A stretch of 64,000 bases of DNA. It comes from Euryodendron excelsum (lineage: Eukaryota; Streptophyta; Magnoliopsida; Ericales; Pentaphylacaceae). Below the pieces are notes generated by a model. The model was not told the DNA's origin, did not search any database, and saw only the letters and a list, made by a program, of their open reading frames with translations. Numbering within the stretch: position 1 is the stretch's first letter; each line of letters starts with the position of its first letter. The translations under genes and the position numbers were made by a program. The stretch is from positions 23,392,501 through 23,456,500 of the forward strand of contig CM065390.1 in the NCBI GenBank assembly GCA_033060915.1. The letters are read 5' to 3'. This document shows, piece after piece, positions 48,605-60,435 of this stretch.

Positions 48605-50236
48605 CTAAGCAACAGCCTGGTACTGGTCCCGCTCCATCTGGTACTGGTCTCTCTGGTCTCTCACAGCAGTAAACTCGGCCCGGGGCACATATCCTCCAGC
48701 ACGGCGCCACAAGTCAACCACCTCCTGGTCAACAGCGTACCCGCCGACTACTACCTCAAACCGGGTGAAGGCACCAACTGAATGAGCCCCAAAGTGCGCA
48801 GCATAATCCGTATCCGGAGGAAGCAAGAACTCGGCACCTGGCTAGCGCTCCTGGTAGGGGATAGGCACTCCTGCCACCAGGGCTCCAAACATATACTCTG
48901 GTGGAGCTCCTGCTGATCGGAACTCCTCATGAAACTGCCGCTAGTGTCGCTTTCCAAGATAGGACTCCCAAGTGTCATCATTGAGAAAAGTAGCTCTCGA
49001 CAGGGACAATGGGACCAGGTACCGGACTGTCTCGTAATGGACTGATCCAATGAAGGGCCGCCAGGTCACATCCCTCGCCTCAATCAGCTCCAGGTTAGCC
49101 CGGAGCATCACAAAGTCAGTAATCTTCGATCGCTGGGCTACCCAGTCACGAGCCCACCTCAAAGCACGAGGATAGAGATCATCCTCAACGACTGCAGGGC
49201 GACGCACCGGCAGGTACTCGTAACTCCACCAGACAAGGAAAGGCCAGAAGCTAGTCATGCTGCCCCAACGAGAAGAAGTCCGAACCTGCATCGATTGAAG
49301 AAAGCAGCCAAAAGAAAAGGACCCCCAGTCCAGCTCAGATAAGGCTCCAAGATCGGCTACTATGCTCACCAAACGACACGGCACGAGTGACTTGTTGTTG
49401 TTGCAGAAGCAACTAAAGATGATATACAACACAAGTCACCGTCTCATGATGTCCCGCTTGGCAGGCGATGGCTCAGTAGCAAAAGTACGCTCATCTTGAC
49501 TAATCCAAGAGACCGGGAAAGCAGGACGCTCAGGATGAGGCAAGTCCAACAGCAAACAGGCCTCGTCCCTGCTGACTGGGTGCAGGGTGATCCGTCGGCC
49601 GACAAAGGAGAGCCCTGTAATAATCGCCCAATCCAAAGGAGTGGGACCTAACTTGAAGCCGACAAAATGAAAAGTCCCGGTCTCCCCGAACCACCTCTCA
49701 ACAAGTGCTAGTACCAAATGCCGGTTCAGGTGGTTAGCCTGTAATCCCATAAAAGTGCCAAATCCGATCTCTGCCAAGAAGGCACGATATGATGGGGCAG
49801 CCCGCTGCATGGTCACAAACACTTGATGAACAGCCCCTCTGAAAGCTGTATATACCCGCGGAGGCGGCAAGTGCTGTCTAGAATACACACTGGGGTGATA
49901 GGCAAGATCCCCAAGTGGTGGGACGTCCGGTATCTGCAGATCCCCCAAGTCAGCGTCTGTCTGCCTATGCCTGGAAGAAGCTCTCCCATAGCCGGTCACC
50001 TGATCCCAAGGGCCCGGTACCTCCTCCTCGGCATCAATCTCCTCGGCAAAAGCCTGCTCAACCGGAGGAAAAGGGTCGACAGGTAGCCTACTCCCCTGCC
50101 CACTTTGACTGGATGAGGATCGTCCGGTAGATCGTCAACTACCTCTAGATCGACTAGAGTCGCCAGCAGAATCCGTCCGGGCCGCCTTCCCCGAGCGGCG
50201 TCTCCTCTCAGAACCGTCATCACCTGCATCTGCCAT
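48605..50236 (-). pseudogene. Antisense extra ORF with plant-mobile-domain-like segment
   Basis: A single minus-strand frame of 544 codons starts at ATG 50236 (MADAGDDGSERRRR) and ends at TAG 48605. It is broken only by stops at 50135, 49436, 48941 and 48842, each derivable from CGA or CAG. The basic N-terminus may be nuclear-targeting. The central part, LALVERWFGETGTFHF then PLDWAIITGLSFVGRRI, resembles the plant mobile domain (aminotransferase-like) family. The last part has a Q/R/D-rich repeat (RDQRDQYQMERDQYQ). It is antisense to LTR E. Extra ORFs, some antisense, are known in Tat-lineage elements. Function unknown. Confidence 0.75.
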
Positions 50237-51325
50237 CCTGAAAAGGTAAGCCAAGGTAAGTGATGTTAATATACCATCCATGCAGTTTAAATAACAGTAA
50301 AATAAAATAAACAACTAACACAAACAAAACAAATAAAAGACTTTGAACGATAAGTCAAAACATATTTCCTATATACACATCTTGATTTTCCAACTTTAAA
50401 CCAAGTTTCAAGGGTTCTTTGCCTTTTTCCTTCAAAAAGATTTTATTTCTAAAACTTTAACTGACTCTTTCCATAATTTCTAAAAATTTCGGCAGAGTCC
50501 CGTTTAAAAATGGCCCCTACAACACCCATGACATCAACACACAATACGAAATAGGCACTTTCCAACACAACAATCGCATGACAATGGCACCCGTGCACAC
50601 TTTTCAATTTTTCAAAATTTTCAAAACACATGTTTTATTTTTCAAATAAATCAATGGTTTTCAAACATCTTCCAAAATTTTTCAAAATCACCTCAAATGT
50701 TTTCAAAAATATTCCAATCTTTTTCCAAATTTCAAACTTTGAAAATTTCATCAATTTCTTGAATTTTCTGATTTTTTCTAATTTTCTAAATATTTTTCTA
50801 TTTTTCAAAAAATAAAAAATTCACCGAGTTTTCAAAAAAACACGAAACTTCATAGGATTGTTAAACACATTTTTCTAAGGCACATTGTACAAAAGCATAG
50901 CCAGAAAACCCAATACCCATGCCTGTAGGAACAAATCCCCTATTCTTGCAGAAAACCCTCTTCGCTTAATCATGAAAATTATTCAAATTCAATCAAACAA
51001 CTATTAAAATGCAAAAACAACATCACCAAAGTGTTCAGAGCATATCAAAACATCAATTTTCACTATTCACATGATTCAAACGAAGTTCTACACATCAAAA
51101 TCAACAAAATTTGAAAACTCACTTTTTGAAAGTTCTCCGACGAAATTTTCTCCTCCGGCGACTTTTCCGGCAACGTGGTCTCCTTCCGGCAATCACTCGT
51201 GGTCTCCAAGAAGTGCCCCTTCAAAGTTCAGGTCAAGTCTCACGCAGAACGTCTCGGATTTGCAAAACTTTCTCCAAAGTGTCGCGGCTATTCGAACTAG
51301 AAATTTTCTGGTTTTAACTTTAAGC

Positions 51326-51387
51326 CTGGCGCCACTAGCAGAGGCGCCAGTCCTTTTTTGCTAAAGGCGCCACTACTAGTGGCGCCA
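51326..51387. promoter_or_regulatory. GGCGCC inverted repeats upstream of LTR E and of the antisense ORF
   Basis: Two inverted repeats, at 51328-51348 and 51366-51386, share the GGCGCCACT/AGTGGCGCC arms found upstream of the LTR TATA boxes. They lie about 200 bp before the polypurine tract and about 1.1 kb upstream of the antisense ORF start. A regulatory role is inferred. I see no clear TATA box between them and the ORF. Confidence 0.5.
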
Positions 51388-51570
51388 GTTGCAAATTCTG
51401 GGCAGTTTTGCCTTTTTTCCCGCAAAAACTCGTTTTCAAAGGCCTTTTTGGCCCGTTATCCATTCTCGACCCTCGTTGTCGAAAGATTTCCAGTGTCCGT
51501 CCCTCCAACTGCCTCACGGTCAACATGGGACTCTTACTCTTATCATTTTTTGTCTTTGACAAGCAAAGAC

Positions 51571-51587
51571 AGAAAAAGAGGGGCAGT
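51571..51587 (+). other. Polypurine tract of copy E
   Basis: AGAAAAAGAGGGGCAGT directly precedes the LTR start TGTAAGCACC. A purine run here is the usual primer for plus-strand synthesis. Confidence 0.7.
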
Positions 51588-54500
51588 TGTAAGCACCCCA
51601 TTTTTGACCGCTCGGCAGTCTACAGTCCGTCCAGACTTGTGTTTAAGTCATTGTGGGCATATTCCTATCGAAACCAATTCTCAAGGTCCAAATCCCGTCT
51701 ATCCATCGCTTTGCGGGCCTGTCAAGCCCAAATAGAGGCAAAATGACCAAAATGCCCTTAGGGGCATTGTCCTTTCCTTTCCAATCCCTTTCTCGAGACA
51801 GTTTATTCCTCGAGATGGTTCCACTCCAGGCACGTCTCCTCGGAGACGAAAAGTCCTCTTTCCAATCCCACTCTCGAGACAGTTTATTCGTCGAGACGGT
51901 TCCACTCCAGCCACGTCTTCTCGGAGACGATAAGTCCCCTTTCCAATCCCACTCTTGAGACGGTTCCAATCCAGGAACGTCTTTTCGGAGACGGTAAGAC
52001 CCCTTTCCAACCCCTCTCTCGAGACAGTTTATTCCTTGAGACGGTTCCAGGCAGGTCTCCTCGGAGATGATAAGTCCCTTTTCCAATCCCTCTCTCGGGA
52101 CAGTTTATTCCTCGAGACAGTTCCAATCCAGGCACGTCTTTTCGAAGACGGTATGACCCCTTTCCAATCCCACTCTCGAGACAGTTTATTCCTCGAGACG
52201 GTTTCAACTCAGGCATGTCTCTTCGGAGACGATAAGTCCCTTTTCCAATCGCTCTCTCGAGACAGTTTATTCCTCGAGACGGTCCGAGTAGCGAAACTAC
52301 TCACAAAACCGTTAGAGTAGCGGAAATACTCACAAATAGGTCGATATAAGGAATTGCCAACAAACCCCTATGTCACGACGACCGCCGTTAGAGTGGTGGA
52401 AACACTCAAAACCCAGGTCAACACCAGTGTCTGTTAGCCCACTTCGGTGAAAAATGACCAAACTGCCCTTTTTTGAGACTTTCCGGTCAAGATGACCATT
52501 TTGCCCCTAGGCATCCGAACGCCCCGGGAACCACACCGACTCTGGGTATCAAACCGGTAACCTCCCGAGAATACTTTTTATAGTATTTTTAACCTTCCTT
52601 TACCTTTCCGGATCATTCCAAGTCAGCTCCGGCAAACCCGGTACAAAATGACCGTTTTGCCCTTGGTGGGCCAGTCTCCTTTTTCGACCACACCGGCTCT
52701 GGGTATCAAACCGGTAACCTCCTGAGACTACTTTTTATAGTGTTCTCAACCTCCTTTTATCTTTCCGGATCATTCCGAGTCAGTTCCGGCCAACCCAGTG
52801 CGAAATGACCGTTTTGCCCTTGGTGGGCCGGTCTCCTTTTTCAACCACGCCGGCTCTGGGAATCAAACCAGAAACCTCTGGGAACATTCTAAATAATGTT
52901 TCCAGATCCCAAGTCTTCTTCTGGGACAGTCCGAGTCCGTCCCGACAGCTTCCCGGTCTGATTGACTATTTTGCCCCTAAGGGCCCGGTCAACCTTTCCG
53001 ACCCATCTTATCCTCATTTCTCAAGTCAAATACCTCTAGGACACTATTTTAAGTGTTCCTGCTCTTTTTCGGCCTTCCGAGACATTCCCAGCTCCTTCAA
53101 ATCATTCCCGAACTTTCCAGAGCACTCCTAGTGAAGCCAGGCTAAAGATTGCATGGTAGTCACTAGTACAGGCGCCCAAATCTAGTCAAAGATACGTTGC
53201 TTGCCGACCTTAAACATTTCCTAAATGGCTGGCGCCACTAGTAGTGGCGCTAAGCCAGAAAATGGCCTGGAGTGGCGCCAGTGTAAACTTTGGCTTGGCG
53301 CCACTGCAACAGGCGCTAGTGTTGTCCAATCTCTATAAATACAGAGCCTCATTCAACGTGAAAAGGGTCCGTAAACTCAACCTAAAAACCATATATTTCG
53401 ATATACAGAGCTCGAGCACTCCCTAAACCCTAGCCTCCTTAGGTTTTCCAAACCCTAACCACCATACACTAAACCCTAGCCTCCTATACACTCCTATACA
53501 TCCCCATACACTCATACACCAACCTTCAACCCTCCTATGAAGACTTGAAGAGCTGCAATCTAAAGCTTGAAGAAAACTCTTGAAGATTGAAGACAAAGAT
53601 CAAGACGAAGGCTGAAGATCGAAGACAAGCAAGGCGCTCAAAATAAACAAGACATACGGTAGGCTTTCTATTTAAATTTTCGCACTTCCCCCCTCTCTCT
53701 TCTCTCTCCTAACCCACTTGGGTTTTCTCTATTTTAATCCCCCATCTCTTTCCCCCCCTTTCTTTGCATGCTTGAAACAAGGGGATTCCCGGTCCATGTG
53801 TAGGATTGGGCTATTGGAGAGTCAACGTGTCGGGGGCTTTCTTCTAGTCTAAACGGAGACCACGCGGGTCCGGCCCCCTTGATTATGTGGTGAAGCCTTG
53901 GCCTTGTATGTTCACGACCCCAAATTGCATTGTGCATATCATAGTCTTGCATCTTCCGAAATTCGTTTTCAAGCTCATTTTCAAAACCGTTTTCAAACTT
54001 ATTTTCAAAATTGCATCAAAATCTCTTTTTGAAAAATTTGTTTTCAAAACCACAATTCTAGGGTGATTCTAGCATTTCCATGGCTAGTGTTGCTTTAGGA
54101 AAGCGTTACATTAAAAGTGACCTTTTTGGTCTATATTTTCAAATCTTATTGTTTTCCAAAACCACTTTCTTAAAGTAGTTCTAGCCCTCTTATGGCTAGA
54201 ATCGTTTTAGGAAAGTGAGATGTTTTCATACTTTCCAAAAAGCTCTCTTTTCAAAAATCCCTTCCTAAAAATCTCTTTTTCAACATACTTTCCTAAAACT
54301 CTCCTCTCCAAAATTGTTTTCAAAAACTCCCTTCCAAAATCTATTTTTTTTTCAAAACTCTCTTTTTCAACTCCTTTTCAAAATCCTCTCCCCAAAATCC
54401 ACTTTCTAAAAACGTTCCCCAAAAATCTTTCCAAAAACTCTCTTCAACAATCTTCAACCAAAAACCTTCCTAGAAAAACTCTCTCCAAAAATCTTTCCAA

Positions 54501-56819
54501 AAACTCTCTTTCCAAAATCTTCCTTCTAGAAATTCCCCTCTAGGATTTTCCTTCCAAAATCTATGTTTCCAAAAACACACTTTCCAAAAACTCATCTCTA
54601 AGATTCCCTTCTAAAAATCTTTGTTTCTAAAAACTCTCTTTCCAAAATCTTCTTTCTAGAAACTCCTCTCTAGGATTTTCTTCCAAAATCTTTGTTTCCA
54701 AAAATACACTTTCCAAAAAATCTTTTCTTAGAGCCCAAGTCAAGCCCTAGAACCCACAATTAGGAAACCCTAAATTTTCTTCCCAAAAACATGGTTTTCA
54801 AACTTTGCCCAAACCTAGGTTTCCAAAACCTCTTGTTTTCACATCCAAACTATACATGTTTCCAAAACTTTTTTTCTACGTCAAAACTATAATTTTTCAA
54901 AACTAGGGTTTCTAGAATCTCCCTTTCCAAATCCTTGTCAAATCAAATCTTCCCTTTAAGAAACCAAATCCAATCTCCCCGTTTAGGAAACTAGATCCTA
55001 TCCTCCATTTCTGGAAACAAAATCAAACCTTCTCTTTTCAAAACAAAATCCAATCCTTTCCTAATCTAACTTTTTCTTAATTCAAAGCCTTCCTAAACTT
55101 TCACTTTCCTAAACCTTAAGTTTCCAAAACTTGAACATAAAAATCCTTCCTAAATTTTAAAACTCAACTTTCAAATCTTTCTTAATTCAACCCTCTCCTA
55201 ATTTTACCCTCTTTTCAAATCTTTACTTTTCAAATCTAAGCTTTCAAACTTTTCCTAACCTCAAACCTTTCCTAATCTCAAGATTTTCTAAAAAACTCTA
55301 AAATTTTCAAAATCTTAAACTTTTTAAATGTCAAATCTTTCTAAAATTCTAAGCTTTCTAAATTCAAAACTTTCTTAAGTTAAGACTTTCTAAGTCTAAA
55401 ACTTCCTAAAATGAAACTTTCCAATTTTCAAAACTTTCCTTTTTCAAACCTTTCCAAATTCTAAACTTTCCAATTTTCAAAACATCCCTATTTCAAAACT
55501 TTCCTAATTTGGGAACTTTCCTAATTTGAAAACCTTTCCTATTTCGAAAACTTTCTAAATTCGAAACTTTCTTAATTCAAAACTTTCCTAAAGTTGAAAC
55601 ATTCCAAATTCAAAGCTTTCCTAAGTTGAAACTTTCCTAATTCCAAAACTTTCCTAAATCGAACTTTTCCTAATTCAAACATTTCCTAAATCCAACATTT
55701 TGTAATCTCCTAAACCTTCCAAGTCGAGTCAAACCTTTCCTAAGTCTAGGTTTCTTAAACCTTCATCTTTCTAAAACAAGTCCAAATCTATCTTTTCAAA
55801 TCAAAGTCCAATCTTTTCCAAAATTTCAAATTCCAATCTCCTCTTCTAATCTCAAATCAAATCCAATTTTCAATTCAATCTCTTTCTTCCAATCCAATCT
55901 CTCTCTTCAAATCAATCTATTTTCAATTGGACTCTTGTTCGAACTACGACTGACCTGATTCCCCCAAAGGGATACATAGGCAACCTTCATAGGTGCGGTC
56001 ACAACACTTTTCAAACTTTCAGTTCCACCCTCATGGGTGCGGTCACAATTTCTTTCAAATTTCAAATTCCTCCATATTTTCCAAATTTCAAATTTCAAAA
56101 TCTTTCCAAATTTTCAATCTATTTTCAAAATTTCAATTTCAAAATTTCTATTTTCAAATTTCTACTTTTAATTTTCAAACTTTCCAATTTCAATTCCATC
56201 TCTTCAAATCTATTTTCAAATCAAATCAATCTCTTTCTAAATCTATTTTTCAATTCTTTTTCCTTGTGCCTGCATATCATGCATTATGTTAAGTTTCTTT
56301 TCAAACAATGTTTTTCAAAGTGAATAGGATTGAACATTAGTTAGTTAAAGACTCTCATAGGTGAATCTAGGGTAGATTGACATGTAGGTACCGAAAGGGC
56401 GGGGTAGGGTGATGGCTTAGTGCGTCTTCCCTACACGTAACCAACCTCCGAACTTGGGATCACTGATTTCAAAGACCAAAAAGGAGTTATTTTTCAAAAA
56501 GGGCTAAATATTTTCCAAAGGTTACCAAACAATCTGTTTTTCTAAAAAACCCCCTCTTTTGAGGAGATATTTTCAAAATCATTTTTCAAAAACCCTAAGT
56601 GTAGTCTTCGGATTATTCTTAGTTTTTAGGTGACCTAACTCACCTTAATCAAGTTAGGTGGCACCTCCGAATCTTTTTCAAAAGCCCTTTATTCAAATCA
56701 ATTTTCAATTCAAACCTAGTCGCACTCATTCTTTTGGGAGGGTGAGTTCTAACGAGAGAGTACAACATTTTTCCCGCTTGTGTGAGTATTTCTCGAATGC
56801 GAAAAATCTGGGCGCGACA
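51588..56819 (+). mobile_element. Giant 3' LTR copy E (5232 bp)
   Basis: Starts TGTAAGCACCCC and ends GGGCGCGACA. Contains about 7 units of the 81-bp array (51770-52290), three 157-bp units (52531-52870), GGCGCC inverted repeats near 53229-53320, a TATA box at 53334-53341, telobox-like AAACCCTA motifs near 53423-53475, the pyrimidine block, the G-poor tract and the three conserved islands. Island 1 is partly duplicated (GGTGCGGTCACAA at 55993 and 56037). It is longer than C and D, partly from the extra 157-bp unit. The right flank starts at 56820; no duplication is expected to pair with the internal left side. Confidence 0.88.
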
Positions 56820-57860
56820 GTATTCTCATTCGATTCTCGATTAAGATTGCTAACTTGATCGTCAGAGTGTGATCGGCCCAAAGAGAGTTGACCCTTTCTA
56901 ACTCCTTTGTCTCTTTACAACAGATTGGAAACTCATTGATATTGGTTTGAGTGATCGGTCAGGCCTTCTCAAAAATTCCACTTACAATTTTCAATAAGAG
57001 AAACAGAAGCGAGAACCAATAACGAAAACGGGAATGGAAAAATAATAATAATAGGAGAAATATATAAAAGTCGATTACATAAAATTAATTAGACTTATTA
57101 CAAAAACACTTTATTGAGAGCCTTGAAAAAAATACAAAGTATTAGAATACTTCCCTATCAATTAAAATGCTAATATTACACGTATCTCAAGAAATTTATT
57201 AGGAAAATTATATACTCCTGTAAAAAAAAATATGAAAGCATGAAAAATATTATAAATTATGAGAAGCACATTCTATGGAGATTTCACAATATTTTTTTTT
57301 AAGAGTTGTTGATAATCATGTTTTCAAAACGTCTTAGAAATGTTTTCTAAGAGAAACTTAATGATAATTAATTTCATCTCAATTTGAAAGTATGTTTTCG
57401 AAAAAGCCATTTCCCTCCCCAAAAAAGAGTTTTTTTGCTAACTATAGTTGTGTTCTATGAAAGCCCTTCATTTTTCTTTGTAGGTTGATATTTAAGTAGT
57501 TAGACTGTATAAGCTAGATGACGGAACGGGAAGACCTCAAAGATCTCTCTCTCTCCTCGAACCTTCCTCTCTGTGGACTTGCTAATTTGAGCCTCCCTAG
57601 TACTTTTTTTATTGGGAGAGGTTATTGTTGAGGTAGTGTTAAGACTTAACCACTAATGTATAAGAGGAGGTCGATTTGAGAAAGTAAGTAGTTTTGAATT
57701 TTGATGGTATCAAAGCTATTTCTCTCACTACTCTTTTCATAGACTTAACAAAGTCAACATCCAACTGTAGTTTGAAAAGTTCTCATTTTTATATAATTGA
57801 TTGTCTTATGGATCATTCATAAATATCATTTTGAGATAAGAATGCCCAACTACCTAGTAC

Positions 57861-57901
<41 letters not shown>

Positions 57902-58033
57902 AATCACGAAAGCAATTCTATACTTGATTGCTTTCATGTTGATCCATGAACTGATACTGTTACGTACTAGCTACATGGGCAAAGCCTCTACGGTTGGAGC
58001 AGCAGCAAGGCCGGAAGACGTTTATCTACAGGC
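56820..58033. other. Unassigned flank with GA microsatellite
   Basis: No gene is supportable. A pure GA dinucleotide run lies at 57863-57897. The first 150 bp (TTGATCGTCAGAGTGTGATC) look like part of an LTR but match no other element in the window. Confidence 0.4.
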
Positions 58034-58403
58034 TGTTGGAAAGTAAACTTGTTTTAGTGTTTCTAGATAACACATGATATATATATATATATATGTATGA
58101 AGTAGTTGATGTATTATTAATGATGTATTCATGTATTTAGATGAAAGGTCAAATATGTATTAAGTGTGTGGTAGATGTATTAGGTTAGATACATGTAAAT
58201 GGAGTTGTGTATATACTCATGTAATCTAGTGATTTAATAAGCAAAAAATAAAGTGCAGGAGTAAAAGATAGATGGTTCTTAGCATCTCAAGTAAGTGCAT
58301 CTGTTGGTGAGCTATGGAGCTTTGTACGGCTTCTAGAGCTGTACATCTCCATATCTCTCTATCATAGTGTATTATGTTTATTAGCCCACTATGTATTCTA
58401 TCA
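58034..58403 (+). repeat. Copia-type 5' LTR
   Basis: About 370 bp with TG...CA ends. Its first 180 bp align with 59555-59729 through shared phrases such as GTATTCATGTAT and AGATGAAAGGTCAAATAT. It contains an AT dinucleotide run at about 58076-58094. Confidence 0.78.
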
Positions 58404-58406
58404 AAG

Positions 58407-58532
58407 TGATATCAGAGCATACCACAAATTTTTAATAGTTGTATCAGAGCATACCACAAATTCTTAACAATGGTATCAATGCATTTCACAAATTCCAATA
58501 GTGGTATCAGAGCCCAGAGAGATCCTGAAAGG
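58407..58532 (+). repeat. 32-bp tandem repeat of the primer-binding site
   Basis: TGATATCAGAGC (58407), TTGTATCAGAGC (58439), TGGTATCAATGC (58471) and TGGTATCAGAGCC (58502) recur every 31-32 bp with shared spacer sequence such as CATACCACAAATT. The last is the best match to the initiator methionine tRNA end. Confidence 0.8.
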
Positions 58533-58849
58533 AACCAAGAAAAAATTTATATTCTTAAAGAGAGATTGATATTTGTCAACTATAAGAGATTGAGGGCCAC
58601 TATATGTCTCTACCTCAAATTTTTTGATTTATGAGAAAAGAAAGAAGAGAAGGCGTTTACAATTTTGCAAATATCTATTCATCAAGAGATTTGGAAGGGG
58701 AGAAAAGAGATCTCCTAGAGATGTTTGAAGGATGCTCAACCCTATCGCTTCTAATCGTGGAGAAGAAGTTTTACCCATTGAGTATTAGGTACAAGGTTTT
58801 GAGGAAGATGAATTTTTTTTATAGAAGAGCTTCACAGTCTTTAAGATTC

Positions 58850-59280
58850 TGAAGAGCATTCGCATGAAAGCATTACTTGGTTCCCAAGATGTATGGGACC
58901 TCATTTTGGAGGCATAAATTGAGGCTTTCAAGAATAAGAGGTAGGTTGATCGTGCGAGTCATCATCCTGAGAGAACAACCTAAGAGTCGTGGTTATCTTC
59001 TTATCCCCGAAATTTGTTAAAGATTGAAGCATCAGGAATATCGTGTCAAAACTAGAGACTATTTTTTGCAAAGGTTTGCCATGATAAAAACATTGAAGAG
59101 TTTGAAAGAAGGTTTTGTCTTCATATAAAGATATTTACTTGGTAGCTATGAAGTGCAAGCCAAGATGGAAAAACTTGGAAAGCTAAGATGTGCTTCACCA
59201 AAAGTGAATGTAACCCAAAGAAAATGGGTGACGTGAACTTGAAAAAATTCCATGGTTGAAAGGGCAAGTGACCCTAGAAA
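58850..59280 (+). pseudogene. gag: Copia gag trace
   Basis: RMKALLGSQDVWDLILEA, beginning about 58860, is a typical segment of copia gag polyproteins. Stops follow closely and only scattered similarity remains downstream. No zinc knuckle or pol domain is visible. Confidence 0.65.
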
Positions 59281-59554
59281 GAACTTTCATAAAATAATTT
59301 ATTTTATTGGATCATGGAAAAAGAAAAAAAAATACATGCAATAAGAAAAATGATATTTGAAGAAAATGCGGCAAACTTGAAGACAATGAGAAAAAATCCT
59401 AAAAGAGTAAGGAATGAAGAAAGCCATAAATGAGAGGGTGAGAAACAAGACCTCCATGAGAGGATAAGAATCAAGTTTCAAATGATCAAGAATTAGTTGT
59501 AACAAATTCAAGATATTTTGAGGGTGACTTGAGAAAATCAAGCTTAAGAGGAGG

Positions 59555-59729
59555 TATTGAAAAGTACACTTATTTTAGTAATTCTAGATAACATATGATA
59601 CATGCATGTATGGAGTAATTTATGTATGTTGTTAATAATGTATTCATGTATGTAGATGAAAGGTCAAATATATATTAAGTTTTTGGTACATGTATTATGT
59701 TAGGTATATGTAAGTCGAGTACTATATAT
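59555..59729 (+). repeat. Copia-type 3' LTR, truncated by CACTA insertion
   Basis: Starts TATTGAAAAG (TG changed to TA by a transition) after the purine run and follows the 5' LTR until CACTACAAGAAAA begins at 59730. Confidence 0.75.
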
Positions 59730-59742
59730 CACTACAAGAAAA
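59730..59742 (+). repeat. CACTA terminal inverted repeat, left end
   Basis: CACTACAAGAAAA is the standard plant CACTA terminus. The partner repeat is not in the window. Confidence 0.92.
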
Positions 59743-59749
59743 TAGCCTA

Positions 59750-59960
59750 TTTGCTACGGAACTATTTGCCACGGCTGAAATGCCGTAGCAAATACTATTA
59801 TTTGCGACGGCAATGTTCCCGTAGCAAAAGGGTAGTTTTTCCGACCACTCATTTGCGACGGCATCTGAAGCAGTCGCAAAAAGATGCCAAAACGACGTCG
59901 TTTAATGTAAGCAAAGGCGTCCCCCTTCATTCGCGACTGTATTTGCGACGGGAGGGTTAC
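59750..59960. repeat. CACTA subterminal motif cluster
   Basis: Roughly nine copies of TTTGC(G/T/C)ACGG or its reverse complement CCGT(A/C)GCAAA occur in both orientations. In En/Spm such motifs bind the element's accessory DNA-binding protein; that role is inferred here. Confidence 0.85.
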
Positions 59961-60131
59961 CGTCGGAAAAATCGTAATGAAACGACGCCGTTCAGGGTGG
60001 AAATTTAGTTCCCCCTTGTCCCCTGTTTTTTCCCTCCAAACTTGCCCTAGCTTCTGCGTCTATTGGTCGATCGAGTTCAGCCGTCGAGCCCTTTCCCTCT
60101 TACCCTCTGGCGATATCTCGGCCCTCCGCCA

Positions 60132-60435
60132 AGCTTCCTCTCCCAGCTCTCCGGCGACCTTCGTCTCCCTATTCAGTCAGTGGGGCTGTTTCCCGTCGTC
60201 GCGAACGAGGTAAGCTAGCTTCTTTCTTTCTCTGTCTCTCTCTGTCTCTGTCTCGCTGTCTCTGTCTCGCTGTCTCTCATATGTCAGTCTCTCCCAGCCC
60301 TCCGGCGACGTTCGTCTCCCTCTTCAGTCGGTGTGGTTGCTTCCCGTCGTCGCAAGCCAGGTGAGCTTCTTTCTTTCTCTGTCTATCTCTCTGTCTCTTT
60401 CTGTCTCTGTGTCGCTGTCTCTCATCTCAGTCTGT
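60132..60435 (+). repeat. Tandem duplication of the CACTA leader with two splice-donor candidates
   Basis: 60138-60290 and 60291-60435 are similar: CTCTCCCAGC, CCGGCGAC, TTCGTCTCCCT, TTCCCGTCGTCGC, then CTTCTTTCTTTCTCTGTCT. Each ends its GC-rich part with a donor-like junction, GAG/GTAAGC at about 60209 and CAG/GTGAGC at about 60360. Both are followed by a (T/C)n-rich CTGTCTCT run. This looks like a duplicated 5' exon of the transposase transcript. Confidence 0.6.

Larger units (their letters stand above)
46861..51587 (+). mobile_element. Internal 3' region of the giant-LTR element (copy E), left-truncated
   Basis: Lies between the break in the Tat 5' LTR and the 3' LTR E. A purine tract AGAAAAAGAGGGG (51571-51583) adjoins the LTR, identifying this as internal DNA upstream of a 3' LTR. 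No gag or pol of this element remains. 46861-48600 is non-coding, with diverged repeats around GCCTACATTAC (47652 and 47860). 48605-50236 holds an antisense pseudo-ORF. 50237-51587 is AT-rich with the GGCGCC motifs near its end. Confidence 0.7.
58034..59729 (+). mobile_element. Internally deleted Ty1/copia element, 3' LTR cut by CACTA
   Basis: A 5' LTR (58034-58403, TGTTGGAAAG to TTCTATCA) and a diverged 3' LTR (from 59555) flank only about 1.15 kb. Methionine-tRNA-type primer sites follow the 5' LTR, and a purine run AAGCTTAAGAGGAGG precedes the 3' LTR. A gag trace remains: MKALLGSQDVWDL at about 58865. Pol is gone, so any mobility depended on other elements. The CACTA transposon starts inside the 3' LTR; the rest of that LTR should lie beyond the window. 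Confidence 0.8.

Noticed and set aside
57863..57897. GA repeat, and AT runs at 34170-34193 and 58076-58094
   Set aside because: Ordinary microsatellites; no evidence of function.
59977..60213. 78-codon ORF in the CACTA leader
   Set aside because: Compositionally driven, spans the probable splice donor, and matches no CACTA protein.
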